Part shown: positions 24,998 through 34,079 of the stretch, in pieces
Layout of the letters: each line of letters opens with the position of its first letter
Position numbering within the stretch: the first letter of the stretch is position 1
NCBI GenBank assembly: GCA_959607825.1
Contig: CAUHNW010000003.1
Span: 1 to 64,000, forward strand
Source of the DNA: HGM13006 sp900757695
GTDB lineage: Bacteria > Bacillota > Clostridia > Oscillospirales > Oscillospiraceae
Length of the DNA stretch: 64,000 bases
Direction of reading: 5' to 3'
Position numbers and translations under genes: made by a program
The notes under the pieces: model-generated
What the model saw: the letters and a program-made list of their open reading frames with translations, nothing else
Told to the model about the DNA's origin: nothing
Databases searched by the model: none

Positions 24998-25336
24998 TTA
25001 GTTGAAGCTTCCCAGCTGCTTTCCGGCCAGTACGTGGAAGTGCAGGTGATGCACCGTCTGGCCTGCGTCAGCGCCGCAGTTCGTTACCACACGGAAGCCC
25101 TCGGAAAAGCCCATTTCATGGCTGAGCTTTGCGATGACCCCATAGATGTGCCCGATCACAGGCTCCATCTCCGGGCCGATCACGGCGGCAGAGGCGACAT
25201 GCTGCTTGGGGATCACAAGAAAATGGGTGGGAGCCAGCGGCTCAATATCCTTGAAGGCAAAGCACAGTTCGTCCTCATAGATCTTGGTGGTGGGAATCTC
25301 CCCCGCCATGATCTTGCAGAAAATGCAGTCTTCCAT
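24998..25336 (-). CDS. hinT: HIT-family nucleotide hydrolase (HinT-like)
   Basis: The 112-residue protein has the histidine triad HHLHFHVLAG at residues about 95-104 and the N-terminal Zn-type CIFCKI common in Firmicutes. HinT-type enzymes hydrolyse purine nucleoside phosphoramidates, including aminoacyl-adenylates. It follows alaS by 12 bases, so it is co-transcribed with an enzyme that makes such adenylates, which suggests a clean-up role (inference). Confidence 0.9.
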   Translation of the reverse strand: MEDCIFCKIMAGEIPTTKIYEDELCFAFKDIEPLAPTHFLVIPKQHVASAAVIGPEMEPVIGHIYGVIAKLSHEMGFSEGFRVVTNCGADAGQTVHHLHFHVLAGKQLGSFN

Positions 25337-25348
25337 GATAGTTCCTCC

Positions 25349-28015
25349 TTACTTCTTTACATGCTCGGAAACAAAGTTATCTACAACGGCCAGGGCATTG
25401 TCCAGCATCAGGGGATCCTTGCCGCCACCCATGGCGGAATCGGGCTTGCCGCCGCCGGAGCCGCCGGTGATGGCGGTAACGGTACGGATCAGATCGCCTG
25501 CCTTGATGCCCGCTGCCACTGCCTTTTTGCCGCAGACGGCATTGAAGGTGATCTTTTCATCGGAAACGGAGGAAAGTACAGCAACCACGCTGTCGTCCTT
25601 TTCACGGAGCATATCACCGATCTTCCGCAGTGCGCCGGCACTCATGGAAGAAAGAGTGGTGGTGATCACGTTAAGGCCCTCGACCTTCTTGGCGGCGTAC
25701 AGGAACCGCTCGGCATCGCTGGCCAGCAGCTTGCTCTGCATCTGATCCAGCTGCTGACGGAGCTCCTTGCCCTCCTTGATGACCTGCTCCAAATGTGTCA
25801 GCAGATCCTGCGGGGTGGTCTTCATGGCTGCGGCAGCCTTCCGCAGCTGGAAGGTGTTTGCGGCGGCAAGACGCAGGTTTTCCTTACCAACCATGGCTTC
25901 AATACGGCGGACGCCGGAGGCAACGGAGCCTTCGGATACGATGGTGAAGGAACCGATTTTTGCTGTATTAGTGAGGTGGGTACCACCGCAGAGCTCCTTA
26001 GAGATGTCGCCCATGGAGACGACACGGACGGTGTCACCGTACTTCTCACCGAACAGGGCCATAGCGCCCTCCTTCTTTGCCTCGTCGATACCCATGACCT
26101 TGGTGGTGATGGGGAGACCTTCCAGAATGGCGTCATTGACATATTCGGTGATTGCCTTGATCTCTTCTTCCGTAATGGCGGAGAAATGGGTGAAGTCAAA
26201 ACGCAGGTGATCGGGGGTGTTGAGGGAGCCGGCCTGATGCACATGATCGCCCAGCACGGTCTGCAGAGCGGCCTGCAGCAGATGGGTGGCAGAGTGGGCA
26301 CGGGAAATGGCATCCCGGCGCTCCCGGTCTACGATGCAGGAGACCTTCTGCTCGACCTCCAGCGTGCCGTGATCCATTACGCCGTAGTGGAGGTACTTGC
26401 CGGCCTTGTCCTTCTGGACGTTGGTAACGGTGAAGACATTGTGCTCCAGCGTAATGGTGCCCTCGTCCGGAGACTGGCCGCCCATTTCTGCATAGAAGGG
26501 AGTCTGATCCAGAACAATGATGCCCTCTTCACCCTGACGGATGGAAGAGCAGGGCTCGCCATCGGTTACAATGGCAAGAATCTTGCCCTGACCGGTGAGG
26601 TTTTTGTCATAGCCGGTGAATACGGTGGGGTTGGCATCGTCAAGTCCCAGATCAATGCCCGCCCAAGCCAGATCGCCCAGTGCCTCACGGGCCTTACGGG
26701 CACGAACACGCTGCTCCTCCATCAGTGCCTGGAAGGCATTTTGATCCACGGTCATGCCCTCGTCCTGTGCCATCTCAATGGTCAGGTCGATGGGGAAGCC
26801 GTAGGTATCATAGAGCTTGAAGGCGTCGGCACCGGAAAATACGGTCTCACCCTTGGCCTTATGCTCCTCAATCATGCCGTTATAGATCCGAAGACCGGCA
26901 TCAATGGTCTTGTCAAAATTCTCTTCCTCTACACGGATGACCTTGGTGATATAGGCCTGACGCTCCCGGAGTTCGGGATAGTGGCCCTCGTTCTCATGAA
27001 CAACCGTGTCGCAGACCTTGTAGAGGAAAGGCTCGTTGACGCCCAGCAGCTTTCCGTGACGGGCCGCACGGCGAAGCAGACGGCGAAGCACATAGCCACG
27101 GCCCTCGTTGGAGGGCAGTACGCCATCGCAGATCATGAAGGTTGCGGAACGGATATGGTCGGTGATGACACGAAGGGATACATCCTTATCATGGCTCTGG
27201 CCATAGCTGGCGCCGGTTATCTCCGTTACCTTGTTGGTGATGTTCATGACAGTGTCCACATCGAAAAGGCTGTCTACGTCCTGGCAGACAACGGCCAGAC
27301 GCTCCAGACCCATGCCGGTATCGATGTTCTTCTGTACCAGCTCGGTATAGTGGCCCTCACCATCGTTGTTGAACTGGGAGAAGACAACGTTCCAGACCTC
27401 CATATAGCGGTCACAGTCGCAGCCTACGGTACAGCCGGGCTTACCGCAGCCGTACTTTTCGCCACGGTCATAGTAGATCTCAGAGCAGGGGCCGCAGGGG
27501 CCGGAGCCGTGCTCCCAGAAATTATCTTCCTTGCCGAACTTGAAGATGTGGTCGGCGGGAACGCCGATCTCCTCGTTCCAGATCCGGAATGCTTCATCGT
27601 CGGCCGGGGTGGTCTCGTTGCCGGCAAACACAGAGGGATACAGGCGGTTGGGATCCAGACCCACCCACTCGGGAGAGGTCAGAAATTCCCATGCCCAGTG
27701 AATTGCCTCGTTCTTGAAGTAATCACCGAAGGAGAAGTTGCCCAGCATCTCAAAGTAGGTCCCGTGGCGGGCAGTGTGGCCGATGTTCTCAATGTCGCCG
27801 GTGCGGATACACTTCTGGCAGGTGGTGACCCGATGACGGGGGGGCTCCTGCTCACCGGTGAAGAAGGGCTTCATGGGCGCCATGCCGGAGTTGATGAGCA
27901 GCAGGGAAGGGTCGTTCTGGGGGATCAGCGAAAAGCTGGGCAGACGAAGATGACCCTTGGTCTCAAAGAAGGACAGGAACATCTCACGCAGCTCGTTGAC
28001 TCCAAAGTTTTTCAT
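25349..28015 (-). CDS. alaS: Alanyl-tRNA synthetase
   Basis: The 888-residue enzyme charges tRNA-Ala. Class II catalytic core: FSFFETKGHLRLPSFSL-like start, NSGMAPMKPFF, RHGTYFEMLGNFSFGDYF. The editing domain carries the zinc motifs HSATHLLQAAL and CGGTHL, and a DHHA1 C-terminal domain (GGGKPDSAMGGGKD) follows. Start 28015 (MKNFGVNELREMF) has GGAGG upstream; the long frame upstream is the T-box leader. Expression is controlled by that T-box according to tRNA-Ala charging. Confidence 0.97.
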   Translation of the reverse strand: MKNFGVNELREMFLSFFETKGHLRLPSFSLIPQNDPSLLLINSGMAPMKPFFTGEQEPPRHRVTTCQKCIRTGDIENIGHTARHGTYFEMLGNFSFGDYFKNEAIHWAWEFLTSPEWVGLDPNRLYPSVFAGNETTPADDEAFRIWNEEIGVPADHIFKFGKEDNFWEHGSGPCGPCSEIYYDRGEKYGCGKPGCTVGCDCDRYMEVWNVVFSQFNNDGEGHYTELVQKNIDTGMGLERLAVVCQDVDSLFDVDTVMNITNKVTEITGASYGQSHDKDVSLRVITDHIRSATFMICDGVLPSNEGRGYVLRRLLRRAARHGKLLGVNEPFLYKVCDTVVHENEGHYPELRERQAYITKVIRVEEENFDKTIDAGLRIYNGMIEEHKAKGETVFSGADAFKLYDTYGFPIDLTIEMAQDEGMTVDQNAFQALMEEQRVRARKAREALGDLAWAGIDLGLDDANPTVFTGYDKNLTGQGKILAIVTDGEPCSSIRQGEEGIIVLDQTPFYAEMGGQSPDEGTITLEHNVFTVTNVQKDKAGKYLHYGVMDHGTLEVEQKVSCIVDRERRDAISRAHSATHLLQAALQTVLGDHVHQAGSLNTPDHLRFDFTHFSAITEEEIKAITEYVNDAILEGLPITTKVMGIDEAKKEGAMALFGEKYGDTVRVVSMGDISKELCGGTHLTNTAKIGSFTIVSEGSVASGVRRIEAMVGKENLRLAAANTFQLRKAAAAMKTTPQDLLTHLEQVIKEGKELRQQLDQMQSKLLASDAERFLYAAKKVEGLNVITTTLSSMSAGALRKIGDMLREKDDSVVAVLSSVSDEKITFNAVCGKKAVAAGIKAGDLIRTVTAITGGSGGGKPDSAMGGGKDPLMLDNALAVVDNFVSEHVKK

Positions 28016-28062
28016 ACAAATTCCTCCATATTTTAAGCAATCACGAAAAGGAAGCCGCAAAG

Positions 28063-28290
28063 AAAAAACTCCCGCCCCCGAAAAACAGGGGCGGGAGAAC
28101 ATCTCACGCGGTACCACCCTGATTTGTCCCAATGGACACCTCAGACGCCTTAACGGGGACGAACGTACCGGTTTTCCGGTCAGCTCAGGAGTGGCCTGCA
28201 TGGAATCCCCTTGCCGGAGCTTTCACTGTCCTCCGGTCGCTATGCTGGGAAGCGCCATACTTCTTTCCGTCATTGCCTTTGCATATTCCA
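28063..28290 (-). promoter_or_regulatory. T-box riboswitch controlling alaS
   Basis: On the minus strand the T-box sequence AGGGTGGTACCGCG is at 28120-28107, followed by a strong terminator (CTCCCGCCCC...GGGGCGGGAG then TTTTTT, 28097-28063). Upstream is a long stem I region. A GCT (Ala) codon in GAAAGCTCCGG near 28220-28218 is a candidate specifier. Uncharged tRNA-Ala would stabilise the antiterminator and turn alaS on. Confidence 0.93.
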
Positions 28291-28294
28291 TATC

Positions 28295-28322
28295 ATTTTA
28301 ACACGATTTACCCGTTTGTCAA
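28295..28322 (-). promoter_or_regulatory. Promoter of the alaS T-box transcript
   Basis: On the minus strand TTGACA (28322-28317), a 16-base spacer and TAAAAT (28300-28295). Confidence 0.8.
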
Positions 28323-28369
28323 CAGCTATCCGGGAAAAAACATGAATTCTTTTCTACAGGGAGCGGCGC

Positions 28370-29089
28370 ATGAACCACAGAAAAAGGGGCAGAATGAGAC
28401 CGGGTGATGTCATGTTTATCTCGTTTCTGAGAACGATCGTTTTATATCTGGTTATCGTATTGACGCTGCGGGTGCTTGGAAAGCGGCAGGTGGGAGAGCT
28501 GGAGCCATCGGAATTGGTGGTTGCCATTCTGATCTCTGATCTGGCGGCGGTGCCCATGCAGGACATCGGGATTCCGCTGCTCTCCGGTGTGATTCCAATC
28601 ATTACACTGCTGGCCATGGAGCTGCTGGCCTCTGAATGGAGTATGCATTCGGTGCGATTTCGGGCTTTTCTCTGTGGGAAGCCGGTGTTTATTATTCGGG
28701 AAGGCATCATAGACCAACAGGCCATGGCAAAAAACCGGCTCACAATCGATGAATTGAATCTTTGCCTGCGGCAGGCGGGAATTCTGGATCCCCAGCAGGT
28801 TCAGTATGCGGTGCTGGAGACCAACGGTCAGCTGACGACCTTCCTCTACCCAAAGTATGCCCCATTGACCCCGGAAACTGCCGGAAAGAAGGCGCCCGGT
28901 CAGGAATTTCCGGTCAATTTGATCTGCAACGGACGGATCATGGAGGAGAATTTACAGGCCATTGGAAAGGAGCCTGCATGGCTCGATGAGGCGCTGGCCC
29001 GGGAGAAGGTCACGCTGGAAGAGGTGTTTTGGATGACGGGGACTGCCGGTGGAACCGTTCAGATTGTACGGCGGGAGGCGGGAGAATGA
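28370..29089 (+). CDS. DUF421 (YetF-like) membrane protein
   Basis: The 239-residue protein has three N-terminal membrane helices (about 15-85) containing RVLGKRQVGELEPSELVVAILISD, the DUF421 hallmark, then a soluble domain with KNRLTIDELNLCLRQAGI. YetF/YdfS-type and 2Duf proteins of spore-formers act in the spore inner membrane and affect stress resistance; a role here is inference. Start 28370 has GGAG six bases before; a second candidate is the ATG at 28412. It overlaps the next gene by four bases (ATGA). Confidence 0.87.
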   Translation: MNHRKRGRMRPGDVMFISFLRTIVLYLVIVLTLRVLGKRQVGELEPSELVVAILISDLAAVPMQDIGIPLLSGVIPIITLLAMELLASEWSMHSVRFRAFLCGKPVFIIREGIIDQQAMAKNRLTIDELNLCLRQAGILDPQQVQYAVLETNGQLTTFLYPKYAPLTPETAGKKAPGQEFPVNLICNGRIMEENLQAIGKEPAWLDEALAREKVTLEEVFWMTGTAGGTVQIVRREAGE

Positions 29090-29466
29090 AGAAAATGGCA
29101 CTATCGGTGGGGATTTTGGTGCTGCTGACAGCCTTTTGCTGGTTTACCGCATGGCGGGTAGATGACCTGTGTACAGAGACATCTTCCGTGCTGGATCAAG
29201 CGGAAATTCAAGTGGTGCAGGGAGATTACCATGGGGCTGGGGAGACGGCGGCACGGGCCTTTCAGATGTGGAACCGCCATGAAGGATTTTTCGGCATGGC
29301 GCTGCGGCACACAGAGGCTGATGATATCGGCATATTGTTTCCGGGACTGATCGAAGCGGCGGGACAGAAGGATCAGGGGGAATTCCTGCTTCGAGTCAGG
29401 GAATTGAAGGCGAACCTTCGGCATTTGGGACGAATGGAACTGCCATATTTGTTTAACGTGCTGTAA
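29086..29466 (+). CDS. DUF4363 membrane-anchored protein
   Basis: The 126-residue product has one N-terminal helix (about 4-22) and a helical extracytoplasmic domain. It is translationally coupled to the DUF421 gene and such pairs recur in Clostridia. Start 29086 is set by the ATGA overlap and the GGGAG before it; the longer frame upstream lies inside DUF421. The function is unknown; the pair may form one membrane complex. Confidence 0.75.
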   Translation: MKKMALSVGILVLLTAFCWFTAWRVDDLCTETSSVLDQAEIQVVQGDYHGAGETAARAFQMWNRHEGFFGMALRHTEADDIGILFPGLIEAAGQKDQGEFLLRVRELKANLRHLGRMELPYLFNVL

Positions 29467-29505
29467 AACCACCGGAGCAGTGCGCTAAGACTGCTCCGGT
29501 GGTTT
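29466..29505. terminator. Hairpin between convergent genes
   Basis: AAACCACCGGAGCAG pairs perfectly with CTGCTCCGGTGGTTT around a ten-base loop, between DUF4363 (plus) and proC (minus). Confidence 0.75.
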
Positions 29506-29514
29506 GAAATCGTT

Positions 29515-30297
29515 TTATTTTCCGGCGGCATCCACGCAGGTGCGGATCGCCTCAATGACGGCGCTGCGCATGCCCGCCTTTTCCAGCTCAGCCACGGCGC
29601 GAATGGTGGTACCGCCGGGAGAGCACACCTCATCCTTGAGCTGGGCGGGATGCTTGCCGGATTCCAGCACCATTTTTGCGGAGCCCAATACAGCCTGAGC
29701 GGCCAGCGCATAAGCCTGCTGTCGGGGAATACCGGCGTAGCAGCCTGCGTCCGCCATAGCTTCGATGAACATGTACACATAGGCGGGACTGCTGCCGGTC
29801 AGTGCCGAAACTGCATTCATGAGCCGCTCCGGAAGCACAGAGGTTCCGCCGGCCAGAGAAAATAGTTTCAAAACGCTGTCCTGCTCCTGCGGTGTAACGT
29901 TACTGGAAAAGGAGAAGGCTGTCATGCCGGCCTGTACGGCAGCAGGGGTATTGGGCATGGCACGGACTACTTTTTTTTCTGGGCCCAGCACATCGAAATA
30001 GGACTGAATCGTCAGTCCAACGGCGATAGACACGATGATCTGATCCTTGGTGATCATCGGCGCAATCTCCTGAAGAATTTCCGGCATGACAATGGGTTTG
30101 ACTGCCAGAAGGATCAAGTCACAGCCTGCGATGGTCTCGGCTGGCGTTCCGGCTGCCGTTGCGCCGGTGCGCAGGCAGACGGCCCGGAGCTTTTCCTGAC
30201 CGTGATTGCAGGCAATCACGGTGTTTTCTGCGTCCTTGCAGAAGGCGTCCATGAGAGCACCGCCCATATTGCCGGTACCGATGATACCAATTTTCAT
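29515..30297 (-). CDS. proC: Pyrroline-5-carboxylate reductase
   Basis: The 260-residue enzyme makes proline from pyrroline-5-carboxylate with NAD(P)H. The nucleotide-binding motif GIIGTGNMGGAL is at the start, MPNTPAAV marks the middle, and the signature SSPAYVYMFIEAMADAG with the C-terminal VCSPGGTTI completes it. Start 30297 has GGAGGG upstream, three bases after the aminotransferase stop, so the two form an operon. Confidence 0.95.
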   Translation of the reverse strand: MKIGIIGTGNMGGALMDAFCKDAENTVIACNHGQEKLRAVCLRTGATAAGTPAETIAGCDLILLAVKPIVMPEILQEIAPMITKDQIIVSIAVGLTIQSYFDVLGPEKKVVRAMPNTPAAVQAGMTAFSFSSNVTPQEQDSVLKLFSLAGGTSVLPERLMNAVSALTGSSPAYVYMFIEAMADAGCYAGIPRQQAYALAAQAVLGSAKMVLESGKHPAQLKDEVCSPGGTTIRAVAELEKAGMRSAVIEAIRTCVDAAGK

Positions 30298-30300
30298 AAG

Positions 30301-31470
30301 TTATCCCTCCAATACGCCGCTTTCGGCAATGCGGGCAAAGGCCCGCTTCATTTCATCCTGTGTCCGAACCAGTGCGAAACGTACATAGCCCTCACCCAGT
30401 GCGCCAAAGGCACTGCCGGGGGTCACGGAGACACCGGCACGCTCCAGCAGCGCTATGCAGAAATCCTGACTGGTCGCATAGGCCGAGGGGATCTTTGCCC
30501 AGACAAACATGGTTCCGGCAGGCTTTTGAATGTGCCAGCCAATCTTTCCAAGCTCCTCCACCAGATAGTTCCGCCGGGCCTCATAGGCGGCGCTGACTTC
30601 CTGTACACAGCGCTGATCTCCGGTAATGGCGGCGATGGCCGCCTTCTGGATGGGCAGGAAAATGCCGAAGTCCAGATTGGATTTCAGGGTTCGGAGATTA
30701 CCGACCACATCAGGATTGCCGATGCAGAAGCCTACACGGGCACCGGCCATGCCGTAGGTCTTAGACAGGGAGTTGAACTCCACACCAACATCCATGGCGC
30801 CGGGGTGGCTCAGAAAGCTGCCGCAGGTATTGCCGTCGTAGACCAGTTCGGAATAGGCGTTGTCGTGGATCACAATAATATCGTATTTCTTTGCAAAGGC
30901 GATGAGCTCATCGTAGAAGCTGTCAGGAGCCAGTGCGCAGGTGGGGTTGTTGGGATAGGAGACGATCATCAGCTTGGCACGCCGGGCAAGGTCTTCCGGA
31001 ATTGCCTTTAGATCGATCAGATAGTTGTTTTCCTCTTTCAGCGGCATGTAGTGGAGCTCGGCACCGGCCAATGCGGTTCCGTCAGCGAAAACAGGATAGC
31101 AGGGCTCCGGCAGCAGCACCACATCGCCCTCATCCAGAATCGAAAGGCCAATGTGGCTCAGCCCTTCCTGAGAGCCAAGTACGCTGGTGATCTGCGTTTT
31201 GGGGTCTAGCTTGACGCCGTAACGGCGGTCATACCACTGTGCTACAGCCTCCAACAGCTCCGGCAGGTCTACAATGGCATAGAGATAGTTCTCCGGTTTC
31301 AGCGCCTCTTCACTGAGTACCTTGGTAATGTGAGGTGCAGGGGGAATGTTGGGTGCGCCGATGGAGAAGTCGATGACCTCTTGGCCACGAGCCTCCACCG
31401 CAGTGCGGCGGTTTTTCATGACGGTAAAAATGGACTCGCCAAAGCGATCCATGCGTTTAGAGAATTTCAT
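30301..31470 (-). CDS. Class I/II PLP-dependent aminotransferase
   Basis: The 389-residue fold type I aminotransferase has the PLP-binding Lys in SLSKTYGMAGARVGF, the substrate-Asn/Pro segment YPNNPT and HDNAYSELVYDG. Similarity is closest to LL-diaminopimelate aminotransferase-like and alanine/aspartate aminotransferases; the exact substrate is not clear. Start 31470 (MKFSKRMDRF) has AAAAAGG ten bases upstream. It precedes proC. Confidence 0.87.
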   Translation of the reverse strand: MKFSKRMDRFGESIFTVMKNRRTAVEARGQEVIDFSIGAPNIPPAPHITKVLSEEALKPENYLYAIVDLPELLEAVAQWYDRRYGVKLDPKTQITSVLGSQEGLSHIGLSILDEGDVVLLPEPCYPVFADGTALAGAELHYMPLKEENNYLIDLKAIPEDLARRAKLMIVSYPNNPTCALAPDSFYDELIAFAKKYDIIVIHDNAYSELVYDGNTCGSFLSHPGAMDVGVEFNSLSKTYGMAGARVGFCIGNPDVVGNLRTLKSNLDFGIFLPIQKAAIAAITGDQRCVQEVSAAYEARRNYLVEELGKIGWHIQKPAGTMFVWAKIPSAYATSQDFCIALLERAGVSVTPGSAFGALGEGYVRFALVRTQDEMKRAFARIAESGVLEG

Positions 31471-31553
31471 GTTGATCATACCTTTTTCGGAATTTGGAGA
31501 TATTATACTATATTCCGCCGCCGCATGCAATGAAAAGGGGACTGGCAGAATAG

Positions 31554-31585
31554 CAAAAATGCCGGAGCCGCAAAGGCTCCGGCAT
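31554..31585 (-). terminator. Terminator after the lipoprotein gene
   Basis: ATGCCGGAGCC pairs perfectly with GGCTCCGGCAT, followed on the minus strand by TTTTTGC. Confidence 0.9.
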
Positions 31586-31594
31586 ATACAGGTT

Positions 31595-32602
31595 TTATGC
31601 GCCGATGGCTTCAATGGCCGCATCGGTATAGCCGACAGCACGGAGGTAATCGGCTCCAAGGCTGCGGTCTACGATCAGAGTCCCGTATGCCTGCATTTGA
31701 TAGGGCGTGCTGCCTCCGGCGGATTCCTTCAAAATCCCGACAGCATGGGCAAACCTGGCATAGTCGTCAGTGGGGTCGGTGCCTGCGTGGCCCACCAGCA
31801 GGCAGCCGATGGAGTTGGCCCACTGTTCATCGTCCGGTGAGTTTTCCTCCCGGCCACGGCGGTGCACCTGAATGCTCTGATTATTTGAGACGTCCGGGTA
31901 AAACTCGTCCGTGTCGTGGAAGCGGATCACATGGTCATCCAAGACCCGCAGGGCTGCATACTTTCCGTTGTGGTTTACGGTATCAAAGCTGTAGACTCCG
32001 GAAACCAGTGTGGGAACATCGTCGCCATCGTTCTTCCAAGGGGAGAAGGGATAGTCTGGGATGGTAGAACAGCAGAGGCTGAGATAGAGGATCTGTCCGT
32101 CCTTTACCACCACACACATGGCGTCCTTTCGTTCCTCGGGATCCTGATTTTCACCGGCGCCTTCGAAGAGAAAGACCAGCAGACCGGATTGCTGCGCTTC
32201 GGATAGCGTTTCAGAATAGGTTCCGTTGATCTTGACCAGCGCTGCGGCGGCGGAGCTGCCCTGCTGGATGTTATAGGCGGTCATAGCTTCCTCGATGGCT
32301 GCGGCGGACAGCATCCCTTCGGTGATGGGCATGTCATTGCCCCGAAGCGGATCAATCTCAGCAGCGCTGCCTGCTGCCGTATTGGCCTCCTTTACATCCG
32401 GTGTGGCTACGGCCTCCGTGACAGTGGCACCCCAGACGGCCTGATCTGCCGCTGGAGAGGCAGCGGGGACAGAGGCGGCGGCCATGGCCGCAGGAGCGGC
32501 ACAGCCTCCCAGCAGCAGGGAAACGGCAAGAAGCAATGCGGCAAGGGCGAAGGAACGCCGAAACTGATCTTGCAGCCTGCAATGTCTCATGATATATCGC
32601 AT
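31595..32602 (-). CDS. Secreted lipoprotein with a divergent YkuD-like or DUF5675-like motif
   Basis: The 335-residue protein has a signal peptide with lipobox LLGGC (Cys about 34) and an Ala-rich linker. The C-terminal third contains VHRRG and then ANSIGCLLVG, a His and an S-x-G-C arrangement resembling L,D-transpeptidases or the DUF5675 family. It could remodel peptidoglycan, or be a non-catalytic relative. Start 32602 follows AAAGGA. It is monocistronic. Confidence 0.6.
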   Translation of the reverse strand: MRYIMRHCRLQDQFRRSFALAALLLAVSLLLGGCAAPAAMAAASVPAASPAADQAVWGATVTEAVATPDVKEANTAAGSAAEIDPLRGNDMPITEGMLSAAAIEEAMTAYNIQQGSSAAAALVKINGTYSETLSEAQQSGLLVFLFEGAGENQDPEERKDAMCVVVKDGQILYLSLCCSTIPDYPFSPWKNDGDDVPTLVSGVYSFDTVNHNGKYAALRVLDDHVIRFHDTDEFYPDVSNNQSIQVHRRGREENSPDDEQWANSIGCLLVGHAGTDPTDDYARFAHAVGILKESAGGSTPYQMQAYGTLIVDRSLGADYLRAVGYTDAAIEAIGA

Positions 32603-32714
32603 TCTGAATCCTTTCTATCATCGGTATCCCAACGATTATACAGGATAAAGCCCGGGTGCTGTCAAGAGATTTATTGTTTTTTGTGCGCATTTTTTGCAGA
32701 AAAGCTCGTTTTTT

Positions 32715-32755
32715 GTAAAAAAGACACTGAGCGGGGCATTTTAACCCGCTCAGTG
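32715..32755 (-). terminator. Terminator after the MoxR/DUF58 cluster
   Basis: CACTGAGCGGG pairs with CCCGCTCAGTG and is followed on the minus strand by TCTTTTTT. Confidence 0.88.
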
Positions 32756-32771
32756 CAAAAAAAATTTGACT

Positions 32772-34079
32772 TTATAGCTTTTGCTTCAAAATATGCTTTG
32801 CGCAGTCGGCGGCATCCTCCGGCGGTACCTGCTTGGAATACCGGGCCTCATTGTAGTAGGAAATGAATGTCTCAAAGTCCTGTTCTCCGGCGTATTCCTG
32901 CTTTAGGATCTCGTTGGGCGTTTTCGCTGGGGCGCTGGGATCCCGGGCAGATACCTTTTTCAGCATCTGCTGGAAGGCAAAGCGCAGCTTCATGGTTGGA
33001 TCAGTGAAATCCTCCAGCTTTTGAGGACGCTCCCGCAATTTACTGAGTGCCTTTTTCATTCGGGCACGAGTATCGCCCAGCATTTCTTTGGCGTCAAAGA
33101 GGCTTTCCGTTTCATCCACATAATCCTCCTCGGTTACTGGAGCAAAGCGGTCTTTGAGATTCCGAAGAAAGCCCGGCAGCTGTACGCCGTGCTCCCGAAG
33201 CTTCCCAATGAGCCGATAGAGTACATAGCAGAGAAACAGCACGACTAAAATAAAGGCAAAGATCTCTACACCAGTGGTGATCCAGCTGGCTTCCCCTTTG
33301 GGCTCGGCGTTGAGGATGCTTTCTTCAGCAACGGATTCTGTTACGCCTTCATCCACATCCACACCAACGGTGCGGCGGTCAAAGAGGCTGGAGAAGAAGG
33401 CGAAAAAGGCGATCAAAGCCCGGATCACATAGGCAAAGCCTGCGGAAAACAGATGGAAAATAGGATAGATGTTGGAGATAAAAGCGGCCACAATGATGAA
33501 ACCTGTGACCAGCAGGAAGTTACCCATCTGCATACCGGCGGGATAGACCACACGGCGGTCACCACTGCCTTTGTGCAGGCTTTTGCGCAGGCCCTTTGCA
33601 CTGAACGCAAACAGCGTCAGCAGGAAAAAAACAATAGAGACCCAACTGAGCAGCCGGGATACATTGTCGGGCCACTGCAGGCCGGTACAGACCATCAATA
33701 CGGCTACATGAATCAGGATGCCGGTGACCGCCATGGGGGCGTATACCGTGTATCCGGCCTTTCTGGCGGAAAAGAAGAAAAATACAGAAAAGAATGCGGT
33801 CAGCAGCGTGATGAGCAGCTTTATGAGCAGTCCGGCCGGCGTAAGCAGCAGGGCAAAAACCACACCGATCACCAGCCCAATGCCGCATAGGGCTGTAGAG
33901 ACACCTATAGGACGGGGCATGGAGATCCGCCCCAGCACAAAGCCCAGAATGGACAGGCAGGGAATCAGACAGCAGCGGTACAGGGGATAATGGCATAGCT
34001 GCTCCATCAGAACGCCCAGAGGAATTACAAACAGCAGGGCCATCACAAAGTTGATGCACTCAAACAGCATCCGCTGCAT
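32772..34079 (-). CDS. Multi-pass membrane protein of the MoxR/DUF58 cluster with a DUF4129-like tail
   Basis: The roughly 435-residue protein has about eight to nine membrane helices in its first 280 residues, one more near 300, and a soluble tail of about 120 residues whose KLRFAFQQMLKKV and ETFISYYNEARYS resemble DUF4129. In related clusters this position carries a transglutaminase-like protein; the catalytic part is absent here. The start is uncertain between 34079 and 34070, both overlapping the end of the DUF58 gene. Function is unknown. Confidence 0.7.
   Translation of the reverse strand: MQRMLFECINFVMALLFVIPLGVLMEQLCHYPLYRCCLIPCLSILGFVLGRISMPRPIGVSTALCGIGLVIGVVFALLLTPAGLLIKLLITLLTAFFSVFFFFSARKAGYTVYAPMAVTGILIHVAVLMVCTGLQWPDNVSRLLSWVSIVFFLLTLFAFSAKGLRKSLHKGSGDRRVVYPAGMQMGNFLLVTGFIIVAAFISNIYPIFHLFSAGFAYVIRALIAFFAFFSSLFDRRTVGVDVDEGVTESVAEESILNAEPKGEASWITTGVEIFAFILVVLFLCYVLYRLIGKLREHGVQLPGFLRNLKDRFAPVTEEDYVDETESLFDAKEMLGDTRARMKKALSKLRERPQKLEDFTDPTMKLRFAFQQMLKKVSARDPSAPAKTPNEILKQEYAGEQDFETFISYYNEARYSKQVPPEDAADCAKHILKQKL

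Noticed and set aside
24827..28036. A 1069-codon open frame on the plus strand across alaS
   Set aside because: It is the antisense shadow of the strongly supported alaS gene, has no ribosome site of its own and reads as low-complexity residues without domains.
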